DNA of 64,000 nt from Bradyrhizobium algeriense. GTDB taxonomy: Bacteria > Pseudomonadota > Alphaproteobacteria > Rhizobiales > Xanthobacteraceae. The stretch spans positions 1 to 64,000 of the forward strand of contig NZ_PYCN01000016.1 of the NCBI RefSeq assembly GCF_003062295.1, in the 5' to 3' direction. The translations under genes were made by a program, and so were the position numbers. The notes beneath the pieces were generated by a model. It had not been told where the DNA came from. It ran no database searches and saw only the letters and a list, made by a program, of their open reading frames with translations. The stretch's first letter is position 1; each line of letters opens with the position of its first letter. This document shows positions 16,235-25,254 of the stretch, piece after piece.

Positions 16235-17029
16235 ATGATGATACAATCGGCAATGTCTCAAGCCGATCTCCGGACCGATCCGCGTCCCGCAAGCAGCGCA
16301 ACGCCATACCAAGACGATCTGGCGGCAGAAAATGTCAGCCTGCGGCTTCTGCTCGCGCAGGCCGAGATTGATGCATTGAGTTTGCTCGCCACGGCCGGCA
16401 TCGACGCCAGGGAGCGCGAGGCGTCCGAGAAGCTGCAGAAGCTGATCCTCGAAGAACTGCACCACCGTATCAAGAATACGCTCGCGACCGTTGGCGCCAT
16501 CGTCTCGCAGAGTCTGCGCGGCCTGTCAGGCGCCGAGCACGCACAGCAGGCCATCGAGGGCCGGCTGCTCGCGCTCGGACGCGCGCACGACCTCCTTTTG
16601 CAGGCAAGATGGAGCAGCGCGAACCTTGGCACGATCGTCCGCAGCGCCACCGAAGCGTTCGATAATCCCGACGAGCCGAAATTCTCGATTTCTGGACCCG
16701 ATATCCGGATGACATCTGGTGCCGTCATCGCCATCGCGATGACGCTGAACGAGCTTTGCACCAACACCACGAAGTTTGGCGCCCTATCGGTCCCGCAAGG
16801 GCGCGTCGACATCAACTGGACGCTGGATCAACAGGCGCAGCGCCTGCACCTCACATGGACCGAGAGGAATGGTGCGGCAGTCAGCCCGCCCAAACAGCGC
16901 AGCTTCGGCACGCGGCTGATCGAGACGCTCGGCAGGCAACTCCGGGGCGACGTACGGCTAACCTATGAGCCGACCGGGTTCGTCTACACATTCGACGTGC
17001 CGATGGCTTCGCTGACTTCGGCGGCATAA
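16235..17029 (+). CDS. HWE-family sensor histidine kinase without a visible input domain
   Basis: About 264 residues. An N-terminal coiled-coil-like helix (about 25-75) leads into the HWE/HisKA_2 histidine box EELHHRIKNTLATVGAIVSQ (His76 or His77). The N-box is TLNELCTNTTKFGAL, the W-E region is LHLTWTERNG and the G-box is FGTRLIETLGRQL. No PAS, GAF or membrane segment precedes it, so it probably receives its signal through a partner, perhaps the receiver just upstream. The start could also be the ATG at 16253. Confidence 0.82.
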   Translation: MMIQSAMSQADLRTDPRPASSATPYQDDLAAENVSLRLLLAQAEIDALSLLATAGIDAREREASEKLQKLILEELHHRIKNTLATVGAIVSQSLRGLSGAEHAQQAIEGRLLALGRAHDLLLQARWSSANLGTIVRSATEAFDNPDEPKFSISGPDIRMTSGAVIAIAMTLNELCTNTTKFGALSVPQGRVDINWTLDQQAQRLHLTWTERNGAAVSPPKQRSFGTRLIETLGRQLRGDVRLTYEPTGFVYTFDVPMASLTSAA

Positions 17030-17102
17030 GCCCATATTCGGTGTTGCGGCAGCCAAATCGTACTTAAATTCATTCGGGCTGCTGCGAAGCCGACGACCGG
17101 GC

Positions 17103-18110
17103 TCACTCCTCCACGCCCGCTTCATGCGGGGTGAACTGGTAGACCGAGGAGCAGAACTCGCAGGTCACCACTACCTTGTCGTCTTTCACCATCTCGGCGC
17201 GGTCTTTCGGCGCAAAGCTCTTCAGCATCGCAGAGACCGCCTCGCGCGAGCAGGAGCATTGCGCGCGCAACGGCAGCGGCGTGAACACGCGCACGCCGCG
17301 TTCGTGAAACAGCCGATACAGCAGGCGCTCGCCCGACAGATCGGGATCGATCAGTTCGACATCCTCGACGGTGCCGATCAGCGACTGGCCCTCGACCCAG
17401 GCATCATCCTCGGCAACGGAATGCGTCACCGCGCCATCAGGTGCATCGCCGGGATGCAAATCGGCCTGCCGCGCGCGCTCAGGCGCCTTGGGCAGAAACT
17501 GCAGCAGCATGCCTCCGGCGCGCCAGCGGTGCTTCGGGCCGCTACCGTCGCCGCCGCGCCATTCCTCGCCGACCGCGAGCCGCACGCGGGTCGGGATCTG
17601 CTCGGAGCGCAGGAAATATTCATGCGCGGCGTCTTCGAGACTGCCACCGTCGAGCGCCACCAGGCCCTGGTAGCGGCTCATGTCCTGTCCTTGGTCGATG
17701 GTCATCGCCAGATGGCCCTTGCCGAGCAGCGTACCGGAATTCTGGCCTTCCTTCAGCCGCCTCGCGTCATAGCGCGCATAGGCGCGCAGGCGATCCGGCG
17801 ACTGGAAGTCCACGATCAGGAACGAGACCGGACCGTCGGTCTGCGTCTGCAGGATGAAGCGGCCGTCGAATTTCAGCGCCGTGCCGAGCAGCGTCGCCAG
17901 CACGATCGCTTCCCCAAGCAGCTTGCCGACAGCAGGCGGATAATCGTGCTTGGTCAGGATGTCGTCGAGCGCGGGGCCGAGCCGGGTCAGCCGGCCGCGC
18001 AGGTCGAGCTCGGCGACCTCGAACGGCAGCACCGCATCATCGACGGGAACGGACGAGGGCGCGCGAACGGAGGCCTCGGTCGTGATTTTGATATCTGATT
18101 GTGAATCCAT
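17103..18110 (-). CDS. hslO: Hsp33 redox-regulated holdase chaperone
   Basis: Cytosolic chaperone that is activated by oxidation and heat and holds unfolding proteins. The 335-residue protein carries the four zinc-binding cysteines of the redox switch near its C-terminus: CSC at 285-287 and CEFC at 317-320. The N-terminal part has the Hsp33 signatures LGEAIVLATLLGTALKFDGR and GKGHLAMTIDQG. The length is slightly above the family average because of an N-terminal extension. A repeat separates it from argF. Confidence 0.95.
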   Translation of the reverse strand: MDSQSDIKITTEASVRAPSSVPVDDAVLPFEVAELDLRGRLTRLGPALDDILTKHDYPPAVGKLLGEAIVLATLLGTALKFDGRFILQTQTDGPVSFLIVDFQSPDRLRAYARYDARRLKEGQNSGTLLGKGHLAMTIDQGQDMSRYQGLVALDGGSLEDAAHEYFLRSEQIPTRVRLAVGEEWRGGDGSGPKHRWRAGGMLLQFLPKAPERARQADLHPGDAPDGAVTHSVAEDDAWVEGQSLIGTVEDVELIDPDLSGERLLYRLFHERGVRVFTPLPLRAQCSCSREAVSAMLKSFAPKDRAEMVKDDKVVVTCEFCSSVYQFTPHEAGVEE

Positions 18111-18178
18111 GGCGCCTTATCTGGGGTCGGAACATGCAAAACGAAAGGGGTTGAAGAGCGGCGAAACTGTCTCCGCGA

Positions 18179-18297
18179 GTCGTCCCTGCGAACGCAGGGA
18201 CCCATAACCACCGGCTTTCATTGTTACCAACTACGTCTGCTACACAGCGAAAATCGCGAGATCACGCGGTATGGGTCCCTGCGTTCGCAGGGACGAC
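18179..18297. repeat. Interspersed repeat with GTCGTCCCTGCGAACGCAGGGACCCAT arms
   Basis: Each end holds a compact hairpin (TCCCTGCGAACGCAGGGA) and the two ends are inverted copies of each other, so the unit is a palindrome of palindromes. The same unit recurs at 46269-46387. It lies between hslO and argF. Confidence 0.9.
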
Positions 18298-18306
18298 CGA
18301 GAGAAC

Positions 18307-19236
18307 CTACGCCACTTCGCTAAAACACCAGGCCAGAATGCCCTTTTGCGCGTGCAGGCGGTTTTCGGCCTCGTCGAACACGACCGATTGCGGGCCGTCG
18401 ATCACTTCGTCGGTGACTTCCTCGCCGCGATGCGCGGGCAGGCAATGCATGAAGAGCGCATCACTCTTCGCCAGCGACATCAGCTTCTCATTGACCTGAT
18501 AGGGCTTGAGCACGTTGTGGCGATGTTCGCCGTCCTTGTCGCCCATCGACACCCACGTATCCGTGACGACGCAGTCGGCGCCGCGGACGGCGGCCTCGGG
18601 ATCGTTGCCGAGCACGATGGGCGCTTGCGTCGCCTTGATCCAGTCCTTCATCGCCTTGTTCGGCGCGAGCTGCGGCGGGGTCGCGACATTGAGCTGGAAC
18701 TTGAAACGCTCCGCCGCATGCGCCCACGACGCCAGCACGTTGTTGTCGTCGCCGGTCCAGGCCACGGTCTTGCCCTCGATCGGCCCGCGATGCTCCTCGA
18801 AGGTCATCAGGTCGGCCATCACCTGGCAGGGATGCGAGCGCCGCGTCAGCCCGTTGATGACGGGCACGGTGGCGTGCGCGGCCAGTTCCAAAAGCGCGTC
18901 GTGATTGAGGATGCGGATCATGATCGCATCGACATAGCGCGACAGCACGCGCGCGGTGTCGGCGATGGTCTCGCCGCGGCCGAGCTGCATTTCGGCCCCG
19001 GTCAGCATGATCGACTCGCCGCCGAGCTGGCGCATGCCGACATCGAACGACACCCGCGTGCGGGTCGAGGGACGTTCGAAGATCATCGCCAGCGTCTTGC
19101 CTTCGAGCGGCTTCTTGCCCTTGTCATGTGCCTTGAGCTTCGCCTTCATGTCGGCGCTCAGCGCCAGCATGTTGCGCAACTCCTTCGGCGGCAATTCGTT
19201 GATGTCGAGGAAGTGACGGACGGATTTGCTCATCAT
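18307..19236 (-). CDS. argF: Ornithine carbamoyltransferase
   Basis: Makes citrulline from ornithine and carbamoyl phosphate in arginine synthesis. The 309-residue protein has the carbamoyl-phosphate loop STRTR (57-61), the ornithine-binding DTWVSMG loop, and the HCLPAHRGEEV motif near the C-terminus. The start may be the second Met (19233), which would make an ATGA overlap-like junction with the argD stop (19233). It forms an argD-argF operon. Confidence 0.95.
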   Translation of the reverse strand: MMSKSVRHFLDINELPPKELRNMLALSADMKAKLKAHDKGKKPLEGKTLAMIFERPSTRTRVSFDVGMRQLGGESIMLTGAEMQLGRGETIADTARVLSRYVDAIMIRILNHDALLELAAHATVPVINGLTRRSHPCQVMADLMTFEEHRGPIEGKTVAWTGDDNNVLASWAHAAERFKFQLNVATPPQLAPNKAMKDWIKATQAPIVLGNDPEAAVRGADCVVTDTWVSMGDKDGEHRHNVLKPYQVNEKLMSLAKSDALFMHCLPAHRGEEVTDEVIDGPQSVVFDEAENRLHAQKGILAWCFSEVA

Positions 19237-20450
19237 CCCGCCGCCTTCTTCAACTGATTACCCGACAGCGCGACGCAGGCGCGCTCGAGCATCTGAACGG
19301 ACTCGTCGATCTCGGCCTCGGTCACGATCAACGGCGCCAGGAACCGCACCACATTGTCGCCGGCGCCGACGGTGAGCAATTTCTCGCCGCGCAACGCATT
19401 GACGAGATCGCCCGAGGGCACCACGGCCTTGACGCCGACCAGGAGCCCCTCGCCGCGCACTTCCGAGAGCACGGCGGGATAGCGATCGACCACGGAGGCC
19501 AGTTTCTGTTTCAGCAGCAGCGACATCTTCTGCACATGGTCGAAGAAGCCGGGCTTCAACATCACGTCGAGCACGGCATTGGCGGAAGCGATCGCCAGCG
19601 GATTGCCGCCGAAGGTCGAGCCGTGCGAACCGGGCGTCATGCCGGAGGCGGCCTCGGCGGTGGCCAGCACCGCGCCGATCGGAAAGCCGCCGCCGAGCGC
19701 CTTCGCCAGCGACATCACGTCCGGCGTCACGCCGACGCGCTTGTAGGCGAAGAGATCGCCGGTGCGGCCCATGCCGGTCTGCACCTCGTCGAACGCCAGC
19801 AGCAGGCCGTGCTCGTCACAGAGCTGGCGCAGCGCTTTGAAGAAGGCTTGTGGCGCGGAGCGCACGCCGCCCTCGCCCTGCACCGGCTCGATCAGGATAC
19901 CCGCGGTGTGCGGCCCGATCGCCTTCTTCACCGCTTCGAGATCGCCATGCGGCACCTGGTCGAAGCCGTCCATTGGCGGGCCAAAGCCTTCGAGATATTT
20001 GGCGGAGCCGGTGGCGGCGAGCGTGCCGAGCGTGCGGCCGTGAAACGCGCCCTCGAAGGTGACAAGCCGATAACGCTCGGGATGCCCCTTGGAGAATTGA
20101 TAGCGGCGCACGACCTTGATCACGCCTTCCATCGCCTCGGCGCCGGAATTGCAGAAGAACACCAGGTCGGCAAAGCTCTGCTCGCAGAGCCGCGCGGCAA
20201 GCTTGTCGCCATCCGGGCTCTTGAACAGGTTCGACATGTGCCAGAGTTTTGTCGACTGTTCCTGCAGCGCCTTGATCAGGTGCGGATGGCAATGACCCAG
20301 CGCGTTCACCGCGACGCCCGAGGTGAAGTCGAGATAGCGCTCGCCATTGGTTGCGGTCAGCCAGCAGCCCTCGCCGCGTTCGAAGCCGAGATCGACCCTG
20401 GCGAAGACGGGGAGCAAATGCGACGTGGCGCTATTGGTCATGGCGATCAC
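19233..20450 (-). CDS. argD: Acetylornithine/succinyldiaminopimelate aminotransferase
   Basis: PLP class III aminotransferase of arginine (and possibly lysine) synthesis. About 402-405 residues with FCNSGAEAMEGVIKV near 105-120, GRTLGTLAATGS, the PLP Asp in LLAFDEVQTGMGRTG and the PLP Lys in SLAKALGGGFP. ATG codons at 20450 (MIAMT) and 20441 (MTNS) are both possible. It comes first in the argD-argF operon; a perfect stem-loop lies about 105 nt upstream. Confidence 0.95.
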   Translation of the reverse strand: MIAMTNSATSHLLPVFARVDLGFERGEGCWLTATNGERYLDFTSGVAVNALGHCHPHLIKALQEQSTKLWHMSNLFKSPDGDKLAARLCEQSFADLVFFCNSGAEAMEGVIKVVRRYQFSKGHPERYRLVTFEGAFHGRTLGTLAATGSAKYLEGFGPPMDGFDQVPHGDLEAVKKAIGPHTAGILIEPVQGEGGVRSAPQAFFKALRQLCDEHGLLLAFDEVQTGMGRTGDLFAYKRVGVTPDVMSLAKALGGGFPIGAVLATAEAASGMTPGSHGSTFGGNPLAIASANAVLDVMLKPGFFDHVQKMSLLLKQKLASVVDRYPAVLSEVRGEGLLVGVKAVVPSGDLVNALRGEKLLTVGAGDNVVRFLAPLIVTEAEIDESVQMLERACVALSGNQLKKAAG

Positions 20451-20956
20451 AAATGGTTTGCACTGAAGGTTTGAGACCCGCTTTCAAGACCTGCCGCAGA
20501 GCACACGCGTGCATTGGCGCGAAGGCGGCAACGGCCGGTCTTGCGAAAACGAAACGTGCCGCCTCTTAAGGGCGGCACGTGAGAGGCATTCTATGTGGGC
20601 GGGGGGCGCTGTCAACACGCCACGAAGCCGCCTTTCCTGCACTGCAAGATGGGGAATCCGTAAGATTGCGGTGTGGTGGAAAACACGCAGTGCAATGCCT
20701 AGATGTCGGAACATGTGGACGCGCGGGCCCGGACTCTTGCGCCGGAGTCACGCCATATTGTAGCTTTTGGGCTGTCGGGTACGACATCTCGTGCGGCAGT
20801 TCTGATCCCAAGAGTCCATTTTGTACAGCGTAGACGTTCGGGCCGGTTTCCGCGCCCGGCGAGGGCTAAGGGATTCTGACCGCAGGGATTTTAGAGACGA
20901 ATGACGTCGCCAGCGCTGCCCCTGATTGGCCGGCGCGATGCGAAGGGAAGAATACG
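20451..20956. other. Divergent argD/gcrA intergenic region with GANTC sites
   Basis: About 500 bp with no convincing gene. It holds a stem-loop (20554-20580) and two CcrM-type GANTC sites, GAATC at 20654-20658 and GATTC at 20872-20876. GANTC methylation is what GcrA reads in alphaproteobacteria, so autoregulation is possible (inference). I saw no CtrA-like TTAA-N7-TTAA site. Confidence 0.45.
20554..20580 (-). promoter_or_regulatory. Perfect 10-bp stem-loop in the argD leader region
   Basis: ACGTGCCGCC and GGCGGCACGT pair around a 7-nt loop. On the minus strand the stem is followed by a T-rich run (TTTCGTTTTCG), so it could act as an attenuator or terminator in front of argD-argF. No upstream gene on that strand needs termination. 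Confidence 0.55.
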
Positions 20957-21466
20957 ATGACGGTATTGACCTGGTCCGACGATCGCGTCGAGCAGCTGAA
21001 AAAGCTCTGGGAAGCCGGATTATCGGCGAGCCAGATCGCCGCGGAACTCGGAAATGTGACGCGAAACGCAGTGATCGGCAAAGTGCACCGGCTGGGCTTG
21101 TCCGGCCGCGCCAAGAGCCCCTCCTCGGCCGCCCCGCGGCAGCGCAAGGCGCGCCCGGCGCAACAGATGATGCGGGTGTCGCGCCCGGTCTCGCGCGGCA
21201 ACACCGCGCTGGCGCATGCCTTCGAGGTCGAGATGGAGCCGGATCCGATCGCCGTCGACAATGTGGTGCCGATGAGCCAGCGGCTGTCGCTGCTCGAACT
21301 GAACGAGGCGACCTGCCACTGGCCGGTCGGCGATCCCTCGAGCCCGGAATTCTTCTTCTGCGGCGGTAAGGCGCTCGCTGGCCTGCCCTATTGCGCGCAT
21401 CACTCGCGCGTCGCCTATCAGCCGGCCGCCGACCGGCGCAGGCAGCAGCCGAAGCCGACGCGGTAA
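20957..21466 (+). CDS. gcrA: GcrA-family cell-cycle regulator
   Basis: A 169-residue regulator of the alphaproteobacterial cell cycle that acts with RNA polymerase at promoters carrying GANTC sites methylated by CcrM. The N-terminal helix-turn-helix reads WSDDRVEQLKKLWEAGLSAS and NAVIGKVHRLGLSGR. The C-terminal part has the conserved LLELNEATCHWPVGDP, then FFFCGGKALAGLPYCAHHSR with a Cys/His pattern. The length is typical. It is transcribed away from argD. Confidence 0.93.
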   Translation: MTVLTWSDDRVEQLKKLWEAGLSASQIAAELGNVTRNAVIGKVHRLGLSGRAKSPSSAAPRQRKARPAQQMMRVSRPVSRGNTALAHAFEVEMEPDPIAVDNVVPMSQRLSLLELNEATCHWPVGDPSSPEFFFCGGKALAGLPYCAHHSRVAYQPAADRRRQQPKPTR

Positions 21467-21469
21467 GCG

Positions 21470-21550
21470 TCTCCCTCGCCCCGCTCTTCGGCGGGGTCGA
21501 GACGAGCAAACCTCGCTCTTGGAGGGCTGGGATGAGGCCTCCCTCCACCC
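21470..21550. repeat. Interspersed repeat (CTCCCTCGCCCCGCTCTTC family)
   Basis: Starts CTCCCTCGCCCCGCTCTTCGG and continues GGGTCGAGACGAGCAAACCTCG, matching the first half of the repeat at 40986-41147. It contains the small hairpin CCCCGCTCTTCGGCGGGG. It lies directly after gcrA and could also help to end its transcript. Confidence 0.75.
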
Positions 21551-21621
21551 GATGAGATCTATCGAAGTTGTGAAGCCGGTCGAGGGAACGAAGGGCTCCG
21601 TACCTCGTGGCACAAGCCGCG

Positions 21622-22143
21622 CTAACTGCCTTCGCGGCGGAAACGAACGGACTTGGATTCGGTGATCTCGTCTGGAGACGGGCTCTTTCCTGTCAGCCTG
21701 GTCCTCACATAGGCGAAAGCATAGGTGACGATGGAAGCCGGGTCTGCCCAATAATCCGCCTTCTCGACTTCAATTGCGAGAAGTGCAAGTTCGGGATCGT
21801 CAGGCCCTTTGGGAAACCAAACGCGCAACCCTTCGAACCAAAGCTCTTCCAGTTTCTGTTTGTCCTCGACGATTTTCGCCCGACCCGAAATCGCGACATA
21901 TTCGTACTTCTCGGGTTTGACGTAAGCGACAAGTACGTGGTCATCATCGCGGATTTGGCGAAGCTTCGATGAGTGGCGAAACGTGATGAACCAGAGCGTG
22001 CCATCGAACTGCTTCTGCAGGCAGCCCATCGGCCGCGCCTGGAGCGCGCCATCCTCCTCGATCGTTATAAGCAGCGCGGTATGAGAGTCCTTGATGAGGT
22101 CCCATACCTTCGCTTGGTCGCTTGGAGACGATGTGTGCTCCAT
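21622..22143 (-). CDS. Pyridoxamine 5'-phosphate oxidase-fold (general stress protein 26-like) protein
   Basis: A 173-residue split-barrel flavin-binding protein. It begins with VWDLIKDSHTALLITIEEDG and contains LQARPMGCLQK, TLWFITFRHSSKLRQIRDDD and VLVAYVKPEKYEYVAISGRA, the usual pattern of the PNPOx-like stress protein group that binds FMN or FAD. The ATG at 22143 replaces a slightly longer frame starting at 22164. It is divergent from a P450 gene; no enzyme activity can be assigned. Confidence 0.85.
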   Translation of the reverse strand: MEHTSSPSDQAKVWDLIKDSHTALLITIEEDGALQARPMGCLQKQFDGTLWFITFRHSSKLRQIRDDDHVLVAYVKPEKYEYVAISGRAKIVEDKQKLEELWFEGLRVWFPKGPDDPELALLAIEVEKADYWADPASIVTYAFAYVRTRLTGKSPSPDEITESKSVRFRREGS

Positions 22144-22304
22144 GGCCTGACGCGCTCGCTGCAAGCACCGCTTACAAGTTAAGCTCGCGCCACCGTATTT
22201 GGTTCCAGGGATCCACGATCTTTGGCTCCAGGCAGCAACTCACCGGCTGGCAGCGCGTTTCAATTGGACTCGGGGAATGGCCTCTGGAAGGGTGGGAGCT
22301 GATC

Positions 22305-23711
22305 ATGGCCGCGCCTGTCGCAAGGCGTTCGGATCAAAATTTCCGGGTCTATCGGCCTCCGGCGCCCGCACCACGCGCCAAGCGGCTCGGCCCAATCCGC
22401 CTCATTTCGGCGCTCAAGCGCAATCCCCTCGAGTGCTGGACAAGTGAACATTTCGAAAAGCTCGTTGTCGCCGGCGGGCTGCCGGTCGGACATGTGGTGA
22501 TCATCAACCATCCTGCGGCCATCCGTCGGGTGCTTCTCGAGAACGATATCAATTATCGCAAAGATATGCTGCAGCGCCGTGTGCTGTCAGCTGGAATGGG
22601 CGAGGGACTTCTCAGCGCCGAGGGTCATCAATGGCGATCCCAGCGCCGCACGGTCGCCCCCCTGTTTGCGCGAAGAACGGTCACACAGTGCGCTCCTGCG
22701 ATGATGGACGCCGCCAATGCATTGGTCGAACGCTGGCGCCAACACGGTGACGCAACAACACTTGATGTCGCTGCGGAGATGGCGCGCCTGACGCTGGACG
22801 TCCTTGAACGGACCATCTTTTCGGAAGGCTTCGGTTGCAACGCCGAAGAAGCACGCCGTGCAATGGTCACATACTTCAACACCGTAGGCCGCATCGATCC
22901 TCTCGATCTGCTCGGCATGCCGGACTGGATCCCCCGTATCAATCACCTGCGGGTGCGATCGACCCTGCGGTTTTTTGAGCGGTCGATCGAACACCTCATC
23001 GCGGCCCGCCGCCAGCGTCTTGCCGAGCGAGCGAACAGCGGCCCGAACGACTTCCTCGCGCTTCTGCTCGCCGCGCTCGATCCCTATACCGGCGAGCCCA
23101 TGAGCGAAGCGGAGGTCAAATCGAATATCTTCACCTTCATCATGGCAGGCCACGAGACAACGTCCAACCTACTGAGCTGGTCGCTCTTCCTCCTGTCCCA
23201 ATCCGACGATTGGCGGCGGCGCGTCCAGGCTGAGGCGGAACGTGAAATCAATGGCTCGGTGATGGATCTCGCTGAGCACCTCCCCGAAACGCGCGCAGTC
23301 ATCGAAGAGGCAGCCCGGCTCTACCCGCCTATCGCTGCGATAAGCCGGGTGGCGATCGATGCCGACGAGCTTGCCGGCGAAGTGATCCCCGGAGGCACGT
23401 TGGTTGTGATCTCACCTTACGTCCTCCACCGGCACCGGCTGTTGTGGCCCGATCCGGATCTTTTCGAGCCCCGTCGGTTTCTCGGCGAAAATCGCGCGCT
23501 CATCGACCGTTACTCCTATCTGCCCTTCGGTGCCGGTCCGCGCACGTGTATCGGATCGACATTTGCATTGCAGGAAGCCACAATCGTATTGGCCACCATC
23601 ACTAGGAATTTCAGCTTGCATCTCGCTCCAGGTCACAAGGTGTGGCCACTACTGCAGGTCACATTGAAGCCTGCCGGGGGGCTTCCAATGATCATCCGCT
23701 GCAATCGATAG
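22305..23711 (+). CDS. Cytochrome P450
   Basis: Heme-thiolate monooxygenase of 468 residues. The I-helix oxygen-binding motif is IMAGHETTSN, the K-helix ExxR is in VIEEAARLYPP, and the heme loop is FGAGPRTCIG with the ligand near Cys415. It lacks a membrane anchor, so it is a soluble bacterial P450. The ATG at 22305 follows GTGGGAGCTGATC. No ferredoxin or reductase gene is adjacent, so electron partners must come from elsewhere. The pattern resembles CYP families acting on fatty acids or terpenes, but the substrate is not known. Confidence 0.93.
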   Translation: MAAPVARRSDQNFRVYRPPAPAPRAKRLGPIRLISALKRNPLECWTSEHFEKLVVAGGLPVGHVVIINHPAAIRRVLLENDINYRKDMLQRRVLSAGMGEGLLSAEGHQWRSQRRTVAPLFARRTVTQCAPAMMDAANALVERWRQHGDATTLDVAAEMARLTLDVLERTIFSEGFGCNAEEARRAMVTYFNTVGRIDPLDLLGMPDWIPRINHLRVRSTLRFFERSIEHLIAARRQRLAERANSGPNDFLALLLAALDPYTGEPMSEAEVKSNIFTFIMAGHETTSNLLSWSLFLLSQSDDWRRRVQAEAEREINGSVMDLAEHLPETRAVIEEAARLYPPIAAISRVAIDADELAGEVIPGGTLVVISPYVLHRHRLLWPDPDLFEPRRFLGENRALIDRYSYLPFGAGPRTCIGSTFALQEATIVLATITRNFSLHLAPGHKVWPLLQVTLKPAGGLPMIIRCNR

Positions 23712-23773
23712 GGCCGCCCGCGCACGGCAGTCCCGCGGCATTTGCTGGCTATTCACCGAACGTGAACCCGGCG

Positions 23774-24340
23774 TCAGCCACCAAGCGAGAACTTTTTCAG
23801 GAGCCGCGGCATGGCCCCGGCATATGACGCCGGCAGGCCGATCGTGTGAACAAGATCGAGCGCGGCCGCGGACCCATTGCCCTTCTTCAGGAACCATCGA
23901 ATCCGATCGCCCACGGCATAGGGTATCTCTTCGAATCTCTGCTCGGTCACGCGGAACCGGTCACCGATCGAGATCACCCCCTGATTGAGGAATGTGCCGA
24001 ACACGCCGCGTTTGTGCAGAATGCGATCGAATTCCACAAGCTTCAGGATCTTCTTGCATGGTTCGCAATGAAAAGTCAGGCGGATCAGGGCCCGCCCAAT
24101 TTGCACCACCGTGCCAGATGGAAGCTCATAAAGGGAATCAAAGTCGACGACGATATTCTCGCGTAGATCACCAGGGCTGAGCCCGCATTCGGCCGTAACC
24201 GATTGCGAAGCGATCAACACCTGCCGGAAGGGAGCGCAGGCGACGTTGTTCTGGATGCCTCGCTCATCGTAGGCGATCGTTCCAACGGATTCGACTGCAC
24301 GACCGTGGGTGCCTTTGACAAACAGATTCGTGACGGTCAT
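23774..24340 (-). CDS. MOSC domain protein
   Basis: A 188-residue protein with a molybdenum-cofactor sulfurase C-terminal (MOSC) beta-barrel. Conserved pieces are VESVGTIAYDERGIQNNVAC, GLSPGDLRENIVVD and the cysteine pair in TFHCEPCKKI, the likely sulfur or metal site. The C-terminal 45 residues extend past the domain with a basic helical tail. The ATG at 24340 lies at the start of the domain; a longer frame to 24445 is not family-like. YiiM-type proteins of this fold reduce N-hydroxylated substrates, but the role here is unknown. Confidence 0.75.
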   Translation of the reverse strand: MTVTNLFVKGTHGRAVESVGTIAYDERGIQNNVACAPFRQVLIASQSVTAECGLSPGDLRENIVVDFDSLYELPSGTVVQIGRALIRLTFHCEPCKKILKLVEFDRILHKRGVFGTFLNQGVISIGDRFRVTEQRFEEIPYAVGDRIRWFLKKGNGSAAALDLVHTIGLPASYAGAMPRLLKKFSLGG

Positions 24341-24542
24341 CGCGCCCCTGCAACTTCTGGCGCCATTGTTCTGCCTGCGGCTTGCGGCGAAAGAGTGGTG
24401 CGGGAGTTCCAGGAAAAATGAGAGCCTTCCTGTTCCCAGGAACAATTTGCGCGTCTGTTCGGGCCTGGCGGTCGGCGCGACCGCAATTGCGCACCGGGTG
24501 GAGACGACGGCTGAGTCCGCTGAGATGGCGGCGGACTATTGA

Positions 24543-25244
24543 TCACTCCACCTTCGCAAACCTGTCATCCAGCGCATAACCCGCGCCGCGCACGGTGCGG
24601 ATCGGGTCCTGTTCGCGGCCCGGGTTGAGCAGTTTGCGCAGGCGGCCGATATGGACGTCGACGGTGCGCTCGTCGATATAGATGTCGCGGCCCCAGACGC
24701 TGTCGAGCAATTGCTCGCGGCTGAAGACGCGGCCGGGATGCTCGAGAAAAAATTCCAGCAGGCGATACTCGGTCGGGCCGAGATCGATGGAGCGGCCCGA
24801 ACGCGCGACGCGGCGTTTTTCGCGGTCGAGTTCGATGTCGCCATAGGTGAGCACGGTGGCGAGCCGCTCGGGGCTTGCGCGCCGCAACAGGCCCTTCACC
24901 CGCGCCAGCAGCTCCGGCACCGAGAACGGCTTGACGATGTAGTCGTCGGCGCCGGTCGCCAGCCCGCGCACCCGCTCGCTCTCCTCGCCGCGTGCCGTGA
25001 GCATGATGATCGGCAATTGCTTGGTCTCCGGCCGCGCCCGCAGGCGGCGGCAGAGCTCGATGCCGGACAGGCCCGGCAGCATCCAGTCGAGCACGACGAG
25101 ATCCGGCACGCGCTCCTTCAGCCGCGTATCCGCGTCGTCGCCGCGGGCGACGGTTTCGACATCATAACCTTCGGCGTCGAGGTTGTAGCGCAACAGCGTG
25201 GTCAGCGCTTCCTCGTCCTCGACCACCATAATGCGCGCGCTCAT
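24543..25244 (-). CDS. phoB: Phosphate regulon response regulator PhoB
   Basis: OmpR-type transcription factor of 233 residues that activates phosphate-starvation genes by binding Pho boxes. Receiver domain: acidic pocket in VVEDEEALTTLL, phosphoacceptor Asp53 in VLDWMLPGLSG, Thr in IIMLTARG and Lys in YIVKPFS. The winged helix follows (about 130-230) with PTEYRLLEFFLEHPGRVFSREQLL. It is the last gene of pstSCAB-phoU-phoB, 10 nt after phoU. Its kinase phoR lies beyond the inserted island at 34389. Confidence 0.96.
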   Translation of the reverse strand: MSARIMVVEDEEALTTLLRYNLDAEGYDVETVARGDDADTRLKERVPDLVVLDWMLPGLSGIELCRRLRARPETKQLPIIMLTARGEESERVRGLATGADDYIVKPFSVPELLARVKGLLRRASPERLATVLTYGDIELDREKRRVARSGRSIDLGPTEYRLLEFFLEHPGRVFSREQLLDSVWGRDIYIDERTVDVHIGRLRKLLNPGREQDPIRTVRGAGYALDDRFAKVE

Positions 25245-25254
25245 CTTTCTTTCC

